Origin: Ailurus styani
Taxonomy: Eukaryota; Chordata; Mammalia; Carnivora; Ailuridae
Assembly: GCA_002007465.1 (NCBI GenBank)
Contig: LNAC01000273.1
Location: forward strand, 257,643 to 321,642
Reading direction: 5' to 3'
DNA: 64,000 nucleotides
Shown: positions 22,691 through 34,792 of the stretch, in pieces
How positions within the stretch are numbered: position 1 is the stretch's first letter
Layout: every line of letters starts with the position of its first letter
The notes under the pieces: generated by a model
The model's database searches: none
The model's input: the letters and a program-made list of their open reading frames with translations, nothing else
What the model was told of the DNA's origin: nothing
Made by a program: the position numbers and the translations under genes

Positions 22691-23309
22691 GAGAAATAGG
22701 TAGCACTTGATAGTATACCAGGTTTTGGGGACTTTGGGAAATTCCTTATTTTCTTATATCATTTTCTGAAGAAAGTGTCACATATTCCTGGGGTTGTGAT
22801 TTAAGATTTTTCCCTGAGGCATTGCCAAGGAAGTTAGGAATTTGGTTGAAATTGATCTCTGCTAAGAGATTTGGGGGTCGGATTGGAAAATCTCTCCTCA
22901 GTACATTTTAGGGGTTAGATGGTCTCCTAAAGAAAGCAGTCCTTTTCTTGAAGCCTCTGGCCCTAGCTGAAGCTGGCCACGAGTTGCTAGATTTGGTAGA
23001 CAAGTAGACAATTCAACTGTGACCACTGCTTTGCTCCTCCCGGGATTTAATTATCAATGCACCTTTTTTGAAGATAGTTTCGCCAATTATGAAAAATGAC
23101 CTCTTTGGATAATTACATAAATGTCAACTACAAATGGCCTATAACTGGTATAAATGTTACTGCCATCATAGTTATAAATCGGTCATTCAGCAATGTTTAG
23201 TGTACCCTCAACAGTTTTTTTAAAAACCCAAAACATTTTATTTTAACCGAGAAGAAAACAAGGTATGTCACAGATGAAAATGACACACATATTTTTGTGC
23301 TTATTATTT
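22691..23309. other. Non-genic stretch, nothing recognised
   Basis: Unique-looking, leads into the candidate conserved element. Confidence 0.35.
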
Positions 23310-23700
23310 AAAGAAAGGGGAAACATCTGAAATCTGTTTGCTAACTACAGTATAATACAAATTAGCCTGCAGGCACCGTGTGTGCCGTACCCGGTCTGCT
23401 TGCCAGCCCTGCTTAGTCCCAACGTATTAATGAGCAAGTGCAAGTATTTGAACAATCAGCATTTCCGCATTTGCATGCAAACTCTCATGCTGTGTAATTA
23501 TACACAGAGCTGGCACTCAAATTAATTAAAGCTGATTTCTCTGTGACTGCAAACTGGCCATATCCTCAGCTTTGCCTTCCTATGAAGTCATCACTCTACA
23601 TTCAACGTGACACTTCTGTCCCCGGCATTCTTAGTAATGGTAATGTTCGACAGTTGTGAATCCCGCAGTATTTTAGACTGCAGCTGACAATGGCTGGGTG
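23310..23700. promoter_or_regulatory. Candidate conserved noncoding element (enhancer-like)
   Basis: Repeat-free block dense in developmental transcription-factor motifs. At 23469-23482 the sequence atttgcatgcaaac holds a POU octamer (ATTTGCAT) and, overlapping in inverted orientation, a 7/8 match to a second; the core tttgcatgcaaa (23470-23481) is a perfect palindrome. Just right are homeodomain-type TAATTA (about 23497) and TTAATTAA (about 23521). The block lies in a 7.7-kb interval with no CAN SINE. Conservation cannot be measured here, so the call is inferred from composition and motif content. Confidence 0.35.
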
Positions 23701-24350
23701 TTCTTGTGCTTTTCCTCTCCTCCCTATTTTCCCCCCTTCTGGTATCAAGATAAAGAACAGCTTTTGAACGCCTGCTTTGTAATTATCTCAAATAATAATG
23801 CAAACAAATTACATATATTGTTTCAGTTGGTTCCCTCCCTCTTTTATGACTCCACCCACTTGATTAGTGCTTACAAACAATTCATCAAACTTAAAAAATC
23901 TGTTTGTTTGATAGTAGCAAACAATTAGTTTTGATGGCTTTTGTCTTAATTTTGAAAAGACTTTAACAAATGGTGTTTTATTTTCATAGACAAGGATCTC
24001 ATAATTCAGGATCAGGGAGATTAGGAGAGAAAGAAGCAGGAATGACTGCTAGATTTGATTAAGACTTTTGAATCCTCATCAAACACAGCAGTATTGCAAC
24101 AGAGACTATTATTTGCCAAAGAGATCCATAAACGTTACCTTCCAGGAGCAGAGCCGCCTTTCCTCAGCTCTTCTGTAATAAAGCCATCACCCTTTGGTTT
24201 CTCAGTTCCTCAGAACGAACTGTTTCTGTGACAATTCCTTTGAAAAGACACCCTTAGAGCAATTAAGATATCATTACGAGTCTCTTTTCATAAATTTAAA
24301 TCTTTGAATGCAGGTGGCTACTAAAAAACACTGTCATGTAGGGCCCGGGA
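23701..24350. other. Unique sequence next to the candidate element
   Basis: No repeat recognised. Has the same non-repetitive look as 23310-23700 and may be part of the same block. The 76-codon frame at 23698-23928 has no recognisable domain. Confidence 0.3.
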
Positions 24351-26269
24351 GATGAGCTGCTTTGACACATTCCTCTGAAATCAGTCCTTAACACTCAACT
24401 ACGGCTCACCATCGTCCTCATTCCTCTGTATCCCATTAGCCAGAAACTGCACAGATAACTCTTTGCAGGGGCTGGATGTCTCTTTTTAGAGCAGGCACCA
24501 AACAGTTCTATCCCCCAAGTTCAAGACCCTGAAATACACTGCCAAGAAGATTGCCCTAGTAATCTACATTTGAAAGGAAAGATCAAACAGGGAATCCCTT
24601 TCTAATCAATCTCTAGTGATCAAACCAGGAGATATAATTGCCCTTACCTTATCAGGAGTACTTCTGGGTCCACATAGAACTTCAGTTAGCAAGCTCCCTT
24701 CAAATTCCAGTTGGCATCCAGGTGAGAAAGGAGTATTGAGTTTTTCCCGGAGAGGCTTCTGGGGCGATCACAGTCACTATTATTGTGATCTGAAGCCTGC
24801 CCTTCTGTCTTGTCTATGAATTTCCTACGCAGACAGGTGTCATATTGACATGAATTTCATTGCCAAGTGCAGTTTAAGAGGTGGGCGTGGCCGTGATCAT
24901 GTAGCCAGTTCCACCTGTCTCTAAACCCTCATAACCTCCATGCTTTCAAAATTTCGCTTAGGTACCCAGTGACTTCATGAGTTACCCACGCACTGGGTCC
25001 GACTAACAGAGGTGTGGGAACAGTATCGAGTTAAGCAGCACCGTCATTGTTGTACACAATGCTCAGTGCTACTGGCAAATACCTATTTGCTGAATCAGGA
25101 TTGGGCTGCACTGAGCAGGACTAGGCAGTTCTACCGCTTTCTGTTTGTTCCCTTTTTAGAAACCATCCTCTTCTAATTAACCATTTAGCAAAAATAGATT
25201 CTTTTTGATGTTCATTCCCTAAAAATATAGCTTTTATAAGCATACAGAATCACTATATTTTAACCTTTTTTTTAAGCAAGCACTTGCAAAACAAAAGGCA
25301 AAGAAAATTGGAGTTCCCCAAGCAATTAACATGAACATGACTGTATATGTTGTACTTTCTGCTCTTAAACTTTCTGATAGCAAATTAAATATATTTGTTA
25401 GTTATGATTCTTTAACTTCTTATGGAAGAAGGATAATAGGAGAGATGTTCTGTAAACCTCATAAGAAAAGGGAATACTTTACATCTTAAGGAATAATAGA
25501 CAGCTGGTACTTAATTTTTTAAAAAATTACTGGTGGTATTTTTAAAAAGTTGATTGACTACACATCTCCTTATAGGTGTATGTATATGGAATTCAGGTTT
25601 GCAAGTGGCTAGATAAGATTTTAGAAACTTGACAGCATTATATGTTTTATTAATCATTATAAATATAACATGACCACAACAAAGTCTAGAAAATAAGGAG
25701 CTCAATAGATGTAAATGGCAAGTCTTTGACTTACAATTTCTACCCATTTTATCAATGTACTTTGGAAGTGGTGGGATATTAATATTTTCAGACCCGTCAT
25801 TTCCTCAGTGACATTTAAATCAAGAAAACTCTTTTTCCTTTCTGTTGGGGAGGGGATTGATCTAAATTCAAATATTGAAGTATGGCCCAATATCCTACCC
25901 AAAGAAACATTTCTTATGTAATATTACCTTTTCTTCAACCTGTCCACTAGCTAGCACAAAACTGACATGTATGTAATGATATTTGATAGATTTTTGCTAA
26001 GAAATAGTACATTTATAACTGTGTGTGTGGATACTGTAAATGATATAAATCAACTAACCTGCAGACTCTTGAAGGTTTCCTTCTTGTACAGGGCTTATGC
26101 ATATAAACGCAAATGGTAATCATTTTCTAAATAAATTAAAATTAAAAAACTTTGAAAAGAATACATTAGTAAGTCTAAGATGATCCATTCTGATTTTAGA
26201 TAGAAATCGTCCTTATTTTTGACCAATATCTTCCTGAATTGTCTATTCTTCGGTATGATTTTTTTTCTG
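24351..26269. other. Non-genic stretch, nothing recognised
   Basis: No SINE. A GC-box-like 'aggtgggcgtggcc' occurs near 24880. Short frames (24616-24819, 25511-25747, 25702-25902) are unremarkable. Confidence 0.35.
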
Positions 26270-27110
26270 AGGCTTTGTGAAGCTTTGAGGATAAATTTAA
26301 TCCCTATTCCACATGAAAGTTATTCAACTATTTGAAAAATGGCTATCATTTTTCCCTAAGACTACTCTTTTTTCAGGCTGAACATTCCTTTAATCATTCT
26401 AATATGAGATGGCTTTTAAGGTTTCTCACCATATTGGATAGATTCCAGTTTGTCCATGTCTCTTCTAAATGTGGCATCAGAACTGAATGCATTACTTGAG
26501 ACATGGTCTAATTATGCAAAGTATGTGGATACTGATGCCTGCCTTGTTCTGCCCTCTATTTCTAATAATTTAGAATTTTATGGAGGCAGGAAATGCATTC
26601 TGAGGAGGGGTTGGCATCATTATCATATTTTTAGTTCTTGAACTTTTACAAAACTAAAATATTTAAATACCTTTATACCAAATTCTTTCCAATCTAGCCT
26701 CTTGCAGTGTGTTCTTATTGCCATTGAACTTTTGGATGGAAGTAGAGGACTTTATCTCCATCCATACTAGAGCTCATATTTGGTACCAGCCACTCTTCTA
26801 ATTCTTTGTGGCATTTTTGAATCCTGATTTTGCTACCCAATGTCTTAGTTATTATATTTTATTTTGTATCATTCTTGGAAAGACATCTGCGTGGCTACTA
26901 TGGGTCAGGCACTATGTCAGGCAATGATCATACCAAAGGCAAGGAAACATAGTCCCTTTGCTGAAAAGGCCCACAGCAGAGCAAGGACACTACCAATATA
27001 ATTATTATGCCTTCCTTGTTTTCTTTGAAATCACTGGCAAAAAAAAAAAAATGATAGTACAATTCTCAGAGATCTCTCTTCAGATGAACAACACTCTATC
27101 ACTCTTAGCT
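26270..27110 (-). repeat. Ancient L3/CR1-type LINE remnant, antisense
   Basis: Antisense CR1/L3 pattern in order: 'tcaggctgaacattccttta', 'ttccagtttgtccatgtctc', 'tggcatcagaactgaatgca', 'gagacatggtctaattatg', later 'tttttgaatcctgattttgc' and 'aatgtcttagttattatatt'. CR1/L3 LINEs predate the mammalian radiation, making this one of the oldest repeats in the window. An L2 piece (26885-26985) lies inside; the part after 27000 is the least certain. Confidence 0.6.
26885..26985 (-). repeat. L2 3' end fragment, antisense
   Basis: Shows 'gcgtggctactatgggtcag', 'gcactatgtcaggcaatgat' and 'acatagtccctttgctga', the antisense L2 3'-end pattern. It interrupts the L3/CR1 remnant. Confidence 0.5.
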
Positions 27111-27129
27111 CATGAGAATAAAATGTAAC

Positions 27130-27370
27130 ACCTATTATTTTTATTGAGCACTTGTGTAAGGATCGGTAAAAAGCACTTCATGTACATTATATCATTTAAG
27201 AAGCAGAACATTTTTAGGACACGGGTAGTTTTAATCCCTCATTACAGTTGAGAAGATTAAGGTTCAGAAAGTTTATGCAACTTGCACAAATTGACATAGC
27301 TGATAAATTGCAGGGCTTCAGTTTGAACTGCCGAGGTTCCGTGATTCCAAATTCCATTCTTCATCACTCT
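27130..27370 (-). repeat. MIR SINE, antisense, nearly full length
   Basis: Follows the antisense MIR order: 'ttattgagcacttgtgtaag', 'attacagttgagaagattaa', 'caacttgcacaaattgacat', 'agggcttcagtttgaactg'. Confidence 0.7.
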
Positions 27371-27500
27371 TTAAAAGGTAATTCTGTCATTCTCGGAAAC
27401 ATTCTAACTATACTATAAACTAATCTAACTTGTCTTCTAGGAATGTATGAAAATTTTGATTAAAAGACTTGCCAAAATTCAGTTATACTTTTTTTTTTTT

Positions 27501-27689
27501 AAAGATTTTATTTATTTATTTGACACAGAGAGACACAGCAAGACAGGGAACACAAGCAGGGGGAGTAGGAGAGGGAGAAGCAGGCTTCCTGCTGAGCAGG
27601 GAGCCTGATGCAGGGCTTGATTCCAGGACCCTGGGATCATGACCTGAGCGGAAGGCAGCCACTTAACGGCTGAGCCACCCAGGCATCCC
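27501..27689 (-). mobile_element. CAN SINE, older, antisense
   Basis: Antisense copy with the older body 'agacagggaacacaagcagg' and head end 'tgagccacccaggcatccc'. Target duplication tatacttttttttttt begins at 27484 and again at 27690; its T-run merges with the tail on the left. Confidence 0.92.
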
Positions 27690-27769
27690 TATACTTTTTT
27701 TTTTTTAAGAGTAAAAGTAACATACTTTACCTGGAGCTACTTTGTTCTTAGTGAACCCATACAGATTCT

Positions 27770-27816
27770 TTTTTTTTTTTTTAGATTTTTAAAGATTTTA
27801 TTTATTTATTTGACAC

Positions 27817-27850
<34 letters not shown>

Positions 27851-27971
27851 CATGCACAAGCAGGAGGAGTGGCAGGCATAGGGAGAGGGAGAAGCAGACT
27901 CCATCCCAGAACCCTGAGATCATGACCTTATCAGAAGGCAGACACCCAACTGACTGAGTCACTCAGGTGTG
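27770..27971 (-). mobile_element. CAN SINE, older, antisense, internally deleted
   Basis: Has the tail 'aagattttatttatttattt', a GA-rich body, then jumps from 'gagaagcagactccat' to 'cccagaaccctgagatcatg', missing about 30 bases of the usual body. A decayed duplication (gaacccatacagat / gaacacatattgat) flanks it. Confidence 0.88.
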
Positions 27972-27985
27972 CGAACACATATTGA

Positions 27986-28299
27986 TGTCACTGACATCGT
28001 CTCAAAGTGCTCACTTCTACTTTAATAATTTTGTCCAAATTTTGCTAGAGACTGATGTCAAACTCATAAATTTGCAGTTCACAGATTTTTTTTTCCTTTC
28101 TAATAAAATTGGATCAGCATAGACTCATCTTCGGTTTTCTTGATTCTTCCCCATTCTCCGTGATACCTCAGAGATAATTTGCAGAGGTTCCATGAACACA
28201 TCTGAAATTCTTTCTTTCCTGAACACACCAGAGCATATTTATGTAGCTATCTGCTTCACTTTCTTGGGTTCGTTTCTTATAAAGTGAGCTATTGAAAAT
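27986..28299. other. Non-genic spacer, nothing recognised
   Basis: About 300 bases between two SINEs without a recognisable element. Confidence 0.4.
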
Positions 28300-28308
28300 A
28301 AAGACTGA

Positions 28309-28509
28309 GGGCGCCTGGGTGGCTCAGTGGGTTAAAGCCTCTGCCTTCGGCTCAGGTCATGATCTCAGGGTCCTGGAATCAAGACCCACATCGGGCTCTC
28401 TGCTCAGCAGGGAGCCTGCTTCCTCCTCTCTCTGCCTGCCTCTCTGCCTACTTGTGATCTCTCTCTCTGTCAAATAAATAAATAAAACCTTTAAAAAAAA
28501 AAAGAAAAG
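28309..28509 (+). mobile_element. CAN SINE, mustelid-type
   Basis: Sense copy: 'gggcgcctgggtggctcag', 'gggttaaagcctctgccttc', 'gcctacttgtgatctctctc', A-rich tail. Flanked by aaagactga at 28300-28308 and 28510-28518. The 61-codon frame at 28292-28477 is the translated SINE. Confidence 0.94.
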
Positions 28510-28518
28510 AAAGACTGA

Positions 28519-30079
28519 ATTGTTCTGCCTCAAGTTTTACATGTCGAACACACTTTTAAACACTTGTTGAAAAAAATTGACATAGTGGAGAGGAAAAAAA
28601 GCCCTACAATCTTGTTTTATATAAAAGAAGAAAGACCCCTATTTCTTGCCTTCTTGGGAGGAGCAACACTTATACCACACATGAGTGATTCTTTTGTTAA
28701 GGAGAAAAAAACACTAGATAAATCTGGATGAGATATTCAAGTTGAGAAAGTCAAGGTCCTTTTGGGCCAAGCCTGTTGGGCGACGTTAGATAAAAGGAGG
28801 GCTAAATTTCCCTATAATAAATGATGACCAGTTTGTCAGTCTGGGAAATAGGACTTGGACCTGGGCAGAAGGGAAGAGATATGAAAGTGTAGTGGTGTGA
28901 GGTGCTGCCCAAGAAGATGGCAGAAAGCCCAGAACCAACAGATAAACACAGACAAGGAGGGATTCTGAAGCTGCTGACACGCAAATCGCAAAACATGGTT
29001 GTGCTGGCCTAAGAGGTGATGCAGAAATGATAACAGAGGACTGAAGGACAGAGTCCTTTTCTTCACGACAGCAGATGATTCCAGTTTTGTAAAGTGAAAA
29101 AATACCTTTGAAAGAGGAAAGACCTTCTCTGGGGTATCGTTTATTATTCCAGTTTGAGTGGATATTAGAAAATAATAAAGCCCTTATCTTCTATAATAGT
29201 CTACTGATAACAATTTTTTCCCAATTGTACCTTTATTACACTGTATTTTGAAGAGTTGCATTAATTCTTTCATGGAGTAGTATATATTTTTATTACATAG
29301 AAAAGGCCAAGATTATTTCTGGTAGGTAAACAGAGAATGACAGGAAGGTATGTCATCAAGAGAATGTCGAGTCCTCTGATAGGAAAGGCTCTTTAAAATG
29401 TTATTTTACTCTAGCTAGAAAAGACTAAAGCATCAGTTTAATATGAATTTCACAGAAATAAGCAAAAAACTCTCGGGAAGTAAAAGGCTTTTTAAGACAA
29501 TTTCCCCCCAGAAGAACAGTATGTATGTACACATATAATATTATTTTCAATATTCCTAAAATATTCTTAATAAAACAAATATGTTTAACAATAAAACTAA
29601 TTCTGATGGGGAGCATCAAATAATTTATATATTATGTTATTAAAAGAGATATGTGTATATATGGGTAGGTGTGTGACAAAAAAAAGAATCACAATTTTTA
29701 ATCAGCTTGAAAGTAAAAATTTGTTGCTGAGAATGTTTCTCTTTGGTAATATGCAGTATTGGAAGCATCAGCACAGTAGTATTATGCTAATGCATTACAG
29801 CTGGAAGATGAACCTTGCTGAAAAATTCAAGAAACTGAATACTGAACAGTTAGTTGCAGAAGGGCAATTATGAGACCTGGTCTGGTTTCATTATCCAAGA
29901 TGAGTGAGAATAAAATGCAAAACTGAAACATAAATGATGCAAAGCATATTAGGTATTAGATTTCTTTTTTGTTTTAATTATCTAAGTTTTCATTAATAAG
30001 TGCTTTGAAATATATGATCTTTTCTTTGGTGCTGGCTATTTCAAAGCAACATACTATATGGGCTTATACTGCATTATAT
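28519..30079. other. Non-genic stretch, nothing recognised
   Basis: Three overlapping antisense frames at 28786-29066 occupy the same bases in all phases, which argues against coding. No named repeat. Confidence 0.4.
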
Positions 30080-30290
30080 TATAATAATTCTAATAGCTAA
30101 CTTTTTTCTTACTACGTGCCAGGTATAGTACTAAACACATTATGTACATTATCTCCTTTATTGCCACAATTTATGAAGTAGATAATATTATCATCTCCTT
30201 TTAAAAGAGGGAGGAGCTGAAGCACAGAGATGTTAAGTAACTTCTCCAAGGTCACATTGTTAGCAGATAATTGAGCCAGGACAAAACTCA
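30080..30290 (-). repeat. MIR SINE, antisense
   Basis: Antisense MIR order: 'ttacgtgccaggtatagtac' type start, 'tatcatctccttttaaaaga', 'acttctccaaggtcacattg', 'agataattgagccaggac'. Confidence 0.75.
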
Positions 30291-30462
30291 TGTAGAGTGT
30301 GGAGACTGTATACTGTTCATTTATTTTGCATCTGCTATGTGCTTTCTTTATGTACCTGCTACGTTCTTAAGTGTTTTTCATATGCTCTATACCCTCATGA
30401 AGGAAAAATCCATCAATCTAAGTTATTTTGTAATGCTAACCACTCCTTAATATCCTATTCAA

Positions 30463-30660
30463 GGGATGACTGGGTGGCTCATTTGGTTAAGCATTTGCCT
30501 TTGGCTCAGGTCAGAATCCCAGGCTCCCAGGATCGAGTCCTGCATCAGGCTCCCCACTGAGCAGGGAGCCTGCTTCTCTCTCTGCCTGCCACTCCTCCTG
30601 CTTGTGCCCTTTCTCTCTCTGACAAATAAATAAATAAATAAATAAAATCTTTTTTAAAAA
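30463..30660 (+). mobile_element. CAN SINE, older
   Basis: Sense copy: 'gggatgactgggtggctcat', 'cctttggctcaggtcagaat', 'gcctgccactcctcctgctt', then (AAAT)n and AATCTTTT tail. No convincing target duplication, consistent with age. The right end of the 87-codon frame at 30297-30560 is this SINE. Confidence 0.9.
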
Positions 30661-31390
30661 TGAGAATTGCTGGCATTGATAATAATATAAGTGATATTTT
30701 AATTGCTATAGCACATTATAGTTTTCTAAGTTTTTATCTACAAGATGACTTGATCTTTCTCATACATAATCTTTTGAGAAATATCAGGCAAGTACTGTCA
30801 TTTCTACTTCATAGAATAGAAAACTTACATCAGGGCTTATAGAATAGTAATAGGCATTATTTTTGCTAGCACAAAATTCAATAAAACATTAAACTAGTTG
30901 TCCATACTTTAAATATTGGATATTTCACACACACACACACACCAAACAAAAACAAAAAACACAACAACAACAACGACAATGACAAAAAACTGGGTAGCTG
31001 ACTTACCTATGATAGTTGAAAGTTCTGCTCTCAGTGGCTGCCACCTGCCCCATGGCAGCTCAGTACACTACTTGCTGTTGCCTTATTCCCAGTCTCCTTA
31101 CTCATTAACCTGTACTTACTAGGCCTTTTTAGGCATTTGCTTTTTGCACCCATAGTGCAAAAAGACTTTTATAAGGCCATTTCTTGAAGTCGTGACAGAG
31201 GTAGGCCTCCAGGACTGCAGCATTTTTCAATCATAAAATGTTCATTCTGGACCACGTGGCTAGCACATTCTTCCCTACTCCAAGAACCTTCTGCTCCACG
31301 GAACTTCTCGCAGTTACCCAAGAGGACCAGTGCCCCCATGTCCCCATGTGATTGGTGCTCTTCCTTATATTTTTCATACTGCCTGCTTGC
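30661..31390. other. Non-genic stretch with a short CA repeat
   Basis: A (CA)8-9 tract at about 30928-30943 and CAA repeats at about 30958-30975. The part 30660-30840 faintly resembles MIR but I do not call it. Confidence 0.4.
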
Positions 31391-31400
31391 CACTCTCCCC

Positions 31401-31590
31401 TATTTTTTTAAAGATTTATTTATTTGTTTGTTTGTTTGTTTTAGAGGGGAGAGGGGCAGGGGGAGAGAGAGAGAGAGAATCTAAAGCAGACTCCCTACTG
31501 ACTCGGGGCTCGATCTCACGACCCTGAGATCATGACCTGAGCTGAAATCAACAGTCAGATACTTAACCAACTGAGCCACCCAGGCGCCCC
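31401..31590 (-). mobile_element. CAN SINE, older, antisense
   Basis: Antisense copy with a (TTTG)n-modified tail and head end 'caactgagccacccaggcgc'. Imperfect flanks of the type ccactctc / tcactctc. The 65-codon frame at 31330-31527 runs through it. Confidence 0.9.
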
Positions 31591-31601
31591 AGTCACTCTC
31601 A

Positions 31602-32197
31602 ACCTCTTTTAACTAAATTTTATTCTGGAGCTCCGCTCAAAGGTCTCCTGCTCTCTGCAGCCATCTCAGAACCAGCCCACGGCTTCCCATCTCTCTTTCT
31701 GTTATCATTTATTCAGCCTCTCATCTATTCAATACATGCCAGATGACTGGATAAAAAAAAGCAAAGAGTAGTATCACGCCAAAGCACTAGTCTGCACTTG
31801 ACTTTCTCTTCTTCCCAGGTCTCTGTTGGGATAAAAACATTAGAGTATCCTTCTCTGTTTGAACTATGGGTCACTTTACTTAATAATAAGAGTTTTGGGA
31901 AGAATGATACTGATCCATATCTATCACAGGTGTGGTGGTCAAACTTTAGGCAACTTCTCTTTGGGGTAGTCCAACACAAAGCTTGTTTTGAGTATTTTTC
32001 ATATATTTATCAAGAATATTGCTAGCTTGAGCAGAGCAACTCATGTTTCCTTACCACTTTAGTCAATAGGGAAAACATTAATTCAAAGTGTAGAGAAGGC
32101 AGTACTCTGCTTTCCCCCAGCAGGAGACAAATTGATGCCTGGCAGGGAAAATTATGTGTCGAAAAATGATGCAGCAAAGATAAGGGCTAGCCCCAGT
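31602..32197. other. Non-genic stretch, nothing recognised
   Basis: Frames at 31725-31979 (-) and 31798-32025 (+) overlap on opposite strands. Neither is recognised. Confidence 0.4.
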
Positions 32198-32425
32198 TAT
32201 TGATTCATTACACAAATGTTTGTTAACAGCTATTGCATTTCAACACCAAGCTAGGCCCTGCAGATAAGTAGATATGTAAGTAAATAAGAGCCATGCATAT
32301 TTTGGGTGTAGTCAGGCATCTGAACAGGGCACAGGGGATACAAGAGAGACAGCAGTCAGCTCTGCTCAATGAAATCATCAAAATCCATAAATAAGTCGAC
32401 CTTTGAGCTAGCCTTAACAGGTAAA
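32198..32425 (-). repeat. L2 fragment, antisense
   Basis: Shows 'ttattgattcattacacaaa', 'caagctaggccctgcagata', 'agtagatatgtaagtaaata' and 'gtcgacctttgagctagcct', the antisense L2 3' pattern with heavy decay. Confidence 0.5.
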
Positions 32426-32460
32426 GTATATATTTGCATTCACTTTGAATAGGTTATATA

Positions 32461-32594
32461 TTTTTTTAAGATTTTATTTATTTATTTGTCAGAGAAAGAG
32501 AAAGAGTGCAAGAGGGGGACTCAATCCTGGGACCATGGGATCATGACCCGAGCCAAAGGCAGATGCTTAAGCAACTGAGCTACTCAGATATCCC
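32461..32594 (-). mobile_element. CAN SINE, older, antisense, deleted body
   Basis: T-rich tail 'aagattttatttatttattt' followed after a short purine body by 'actcaatcctgggaccatgg' and a head that ends 'caactgagctactcagatat'. It is about 60 bases shorter than full length, having lost the middle of the body. No clear duplication. Confidence 0.88.
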
Positions 32595-34739
32595 AACCAA
32601 TTCTCATTTTTTAAACAAGCCAATCTGTGTCTCACTTTACTCTATCCCATCTTTATTTGCATCTAACAGTAATCCAAAAAGGAGCACAGCACACCAGAGC
32701 CTGATGTCAGAGGAATGAATCCAGCATTGCTCACTGCTGCGTGAAGATAGGTTGGCACATGTGTTATCCCACCTGATTCGAGTTAGGTAGGCATTGACTG
32801 CTCCTTTGGCTGTAGGGTGGATAAACACACTTTTAAAATATATCAACAAATTTGATTACACTATAAATAGATATATATGTTTATATACACATGAAAGCCA
32901 TTTTGTTTCAACCTCGTAACTCTGGATTATAAAGTCTAAAAAAGAAAACTGAGAGTAGATATTATCCAAACATATTGGTAGGAGCTATCAAAATAGTCTC
33001 TATTTTTAAATTATTATTTCTTTTCTACAAAGCAGAGATTCTCATGTACTTACAGAGATTTGGGACAAAGTTTTGTTTATCCTTACCCAATTTGTAGGCT
33101 AAAAAAAAAAATAATAAACATGGCTGATACCAATAAATGCTAAAGACAGGGTCCTAGAACTAAAACAACACTTAGATGCTGTCAAGCCTCCCCAGTTGAA
33201 GTTGTAGATTCCCTTTTTTTACGTGAAGTCTTTAAATGGGATTTGTCTCATTTGTCTAGGCTGATTTGAGTGTGGTCCTGCCAAACAGTGACCTCTCCAA
33301 TTTTCTGTGCATGTCCTTGTGCTGGTTGAGAGGTCTGTACAATTTTCATAGAATGTATTCAGATTCTCTGTGGCCTGTGTGCTCTTTTAAGAAACCAAAA
33401 ATCTCATACGCATCCCATAAATTTGACCCTGCTGCTGATTGGAACTTCTTCAGAAGCAGCACCAGAACAAGCAGGTCTTCTTTAAGTGTTTCTATAAAGA
33501 CTTTATTTCAGCAGCTGTGGTCGAGGCTTCCACTGCAGGCAGCACAATAAGGTTTAGATTAAAAACGGGAAATAACCTCTTGAAGTCGAATCCTGAATGT
33601 ACCTACCAGCAAGAGTGAAATGAATCACATGTTTCCTGGAGGTGACATTTTACTCTATGACTTAAGGAATCTCAGCAGGAAAAGTGTAGGTTTGCTTAGA
33701 GAGGAGTGTAGGAAAAATTTACAAAGAAATGAAAAACCTAGAAATGAGGAAGTCAGCTTGCCAATTCTATGATTTTTAACGAGGAATGTTCAAAAACTGA
33801 GCCCTCTGTATAGATAGCCAAAACAACCTTTTATAGTTTTTGGAAATAGGGCTGCAACTCCATTTCATCCTCTCCAACATAGACCTGGATTTCATGATGA
33901 ATAGAAGTTGGGTACTGAATTTTACATTCTGAATGAGGCTAAAAGCAAACTGAATATTGAGAAGATCAAATCTACAGCATCTGCTTTTGGTAGTGTAGGT
34001 CATCACAAGAGAGAACTTGAAGTACTCCATTCCTGCTTCCTATCAGCTTCTTTCCCTTTTTCTTTGTCTTCCTGCTCCTGTGGATACATTGGAGTTAAAG
34101 AGAAACTGGGGACAGAGTGAGAAAAGCCTCAGATGTTGGCAAATGGAAGAAACACCAACAAAGTCTGAGTTTAAGGTATCCAGGAGAAATAGATCTCATT
34201 CAAAGATAGGGTCTTATCGAGAAAATGGAAGGGCCTCCGTGTGAAATCTCCACTAGCACTGTCCTCAAGACAGTTGCAAAATCACCATCTGATGGAATTT
34301 TAGGCAATCTATGAGATCAAATCAGTCAAAAATAGTTGCTTAGACTAAATCTCCAACAAACTGGTTCCTCCTTGCCTTTTGATGACCTTTCCTCCCATTC
34401 CACTCATGGGAGCCACTTCCAAAGGTCCCTTCCCCCCTTCTGTCACCCACACAGTCCCCTCTCCTGCCAAATCTGCGGGTGGGTGGAATGGGATGGCAGA
34501 ACAAACAGGTTTGGGGTGGTATGGTTCTTGTCAAAGGGTCACAGTCATTTGTTTTTAACCTTTGCATTTATTTCTCAAAAGAAGGATGTATAGCGTAATT
34601 TGAAAATCTGAAGCCTTACGTTATGTTTTCCCCTTTTACAGACTGATCAGTCTGTTGAGTTTCTTTTCCTAGTTGATGGTTTTTGCCGCAGGTCTGGTAC
34701 CCTAAAGAGAGAGACTGTCAGATATTTCTGAAATCTAGA
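32595..34739. other. Non-genic stretch, start of second SINE-free interval
   Basis: No CAN SINE from here to 39330. Frames at 33266-33550, 33776-34030, 34017-34244, 34336-34593 and 34340-34567 are not recognised, and several overlap on opposite strands. Confidence 0.35.
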
Positions 34740-34792
34740 AGTACCTTCAATATAATGGGTGCTTCACAAATATGTGTTGAATAAAGAAGCAC
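34740..34792 (+). repeat. Short L2 3' terminus
   Basis: Reads 'aatgggtgcttcacaaatat' followed by 'gtgttgaataaa', the sense L2 end pattern. Very short. Confidence 0.4.

Noticed and set aside
28786..29066. Overlapping antisense frames of 64-76 codons with repeated LLGQH
   Set aside because: Three phases are open over the same bases and the repeated residues come from a short similar stretch; no family resemblance.
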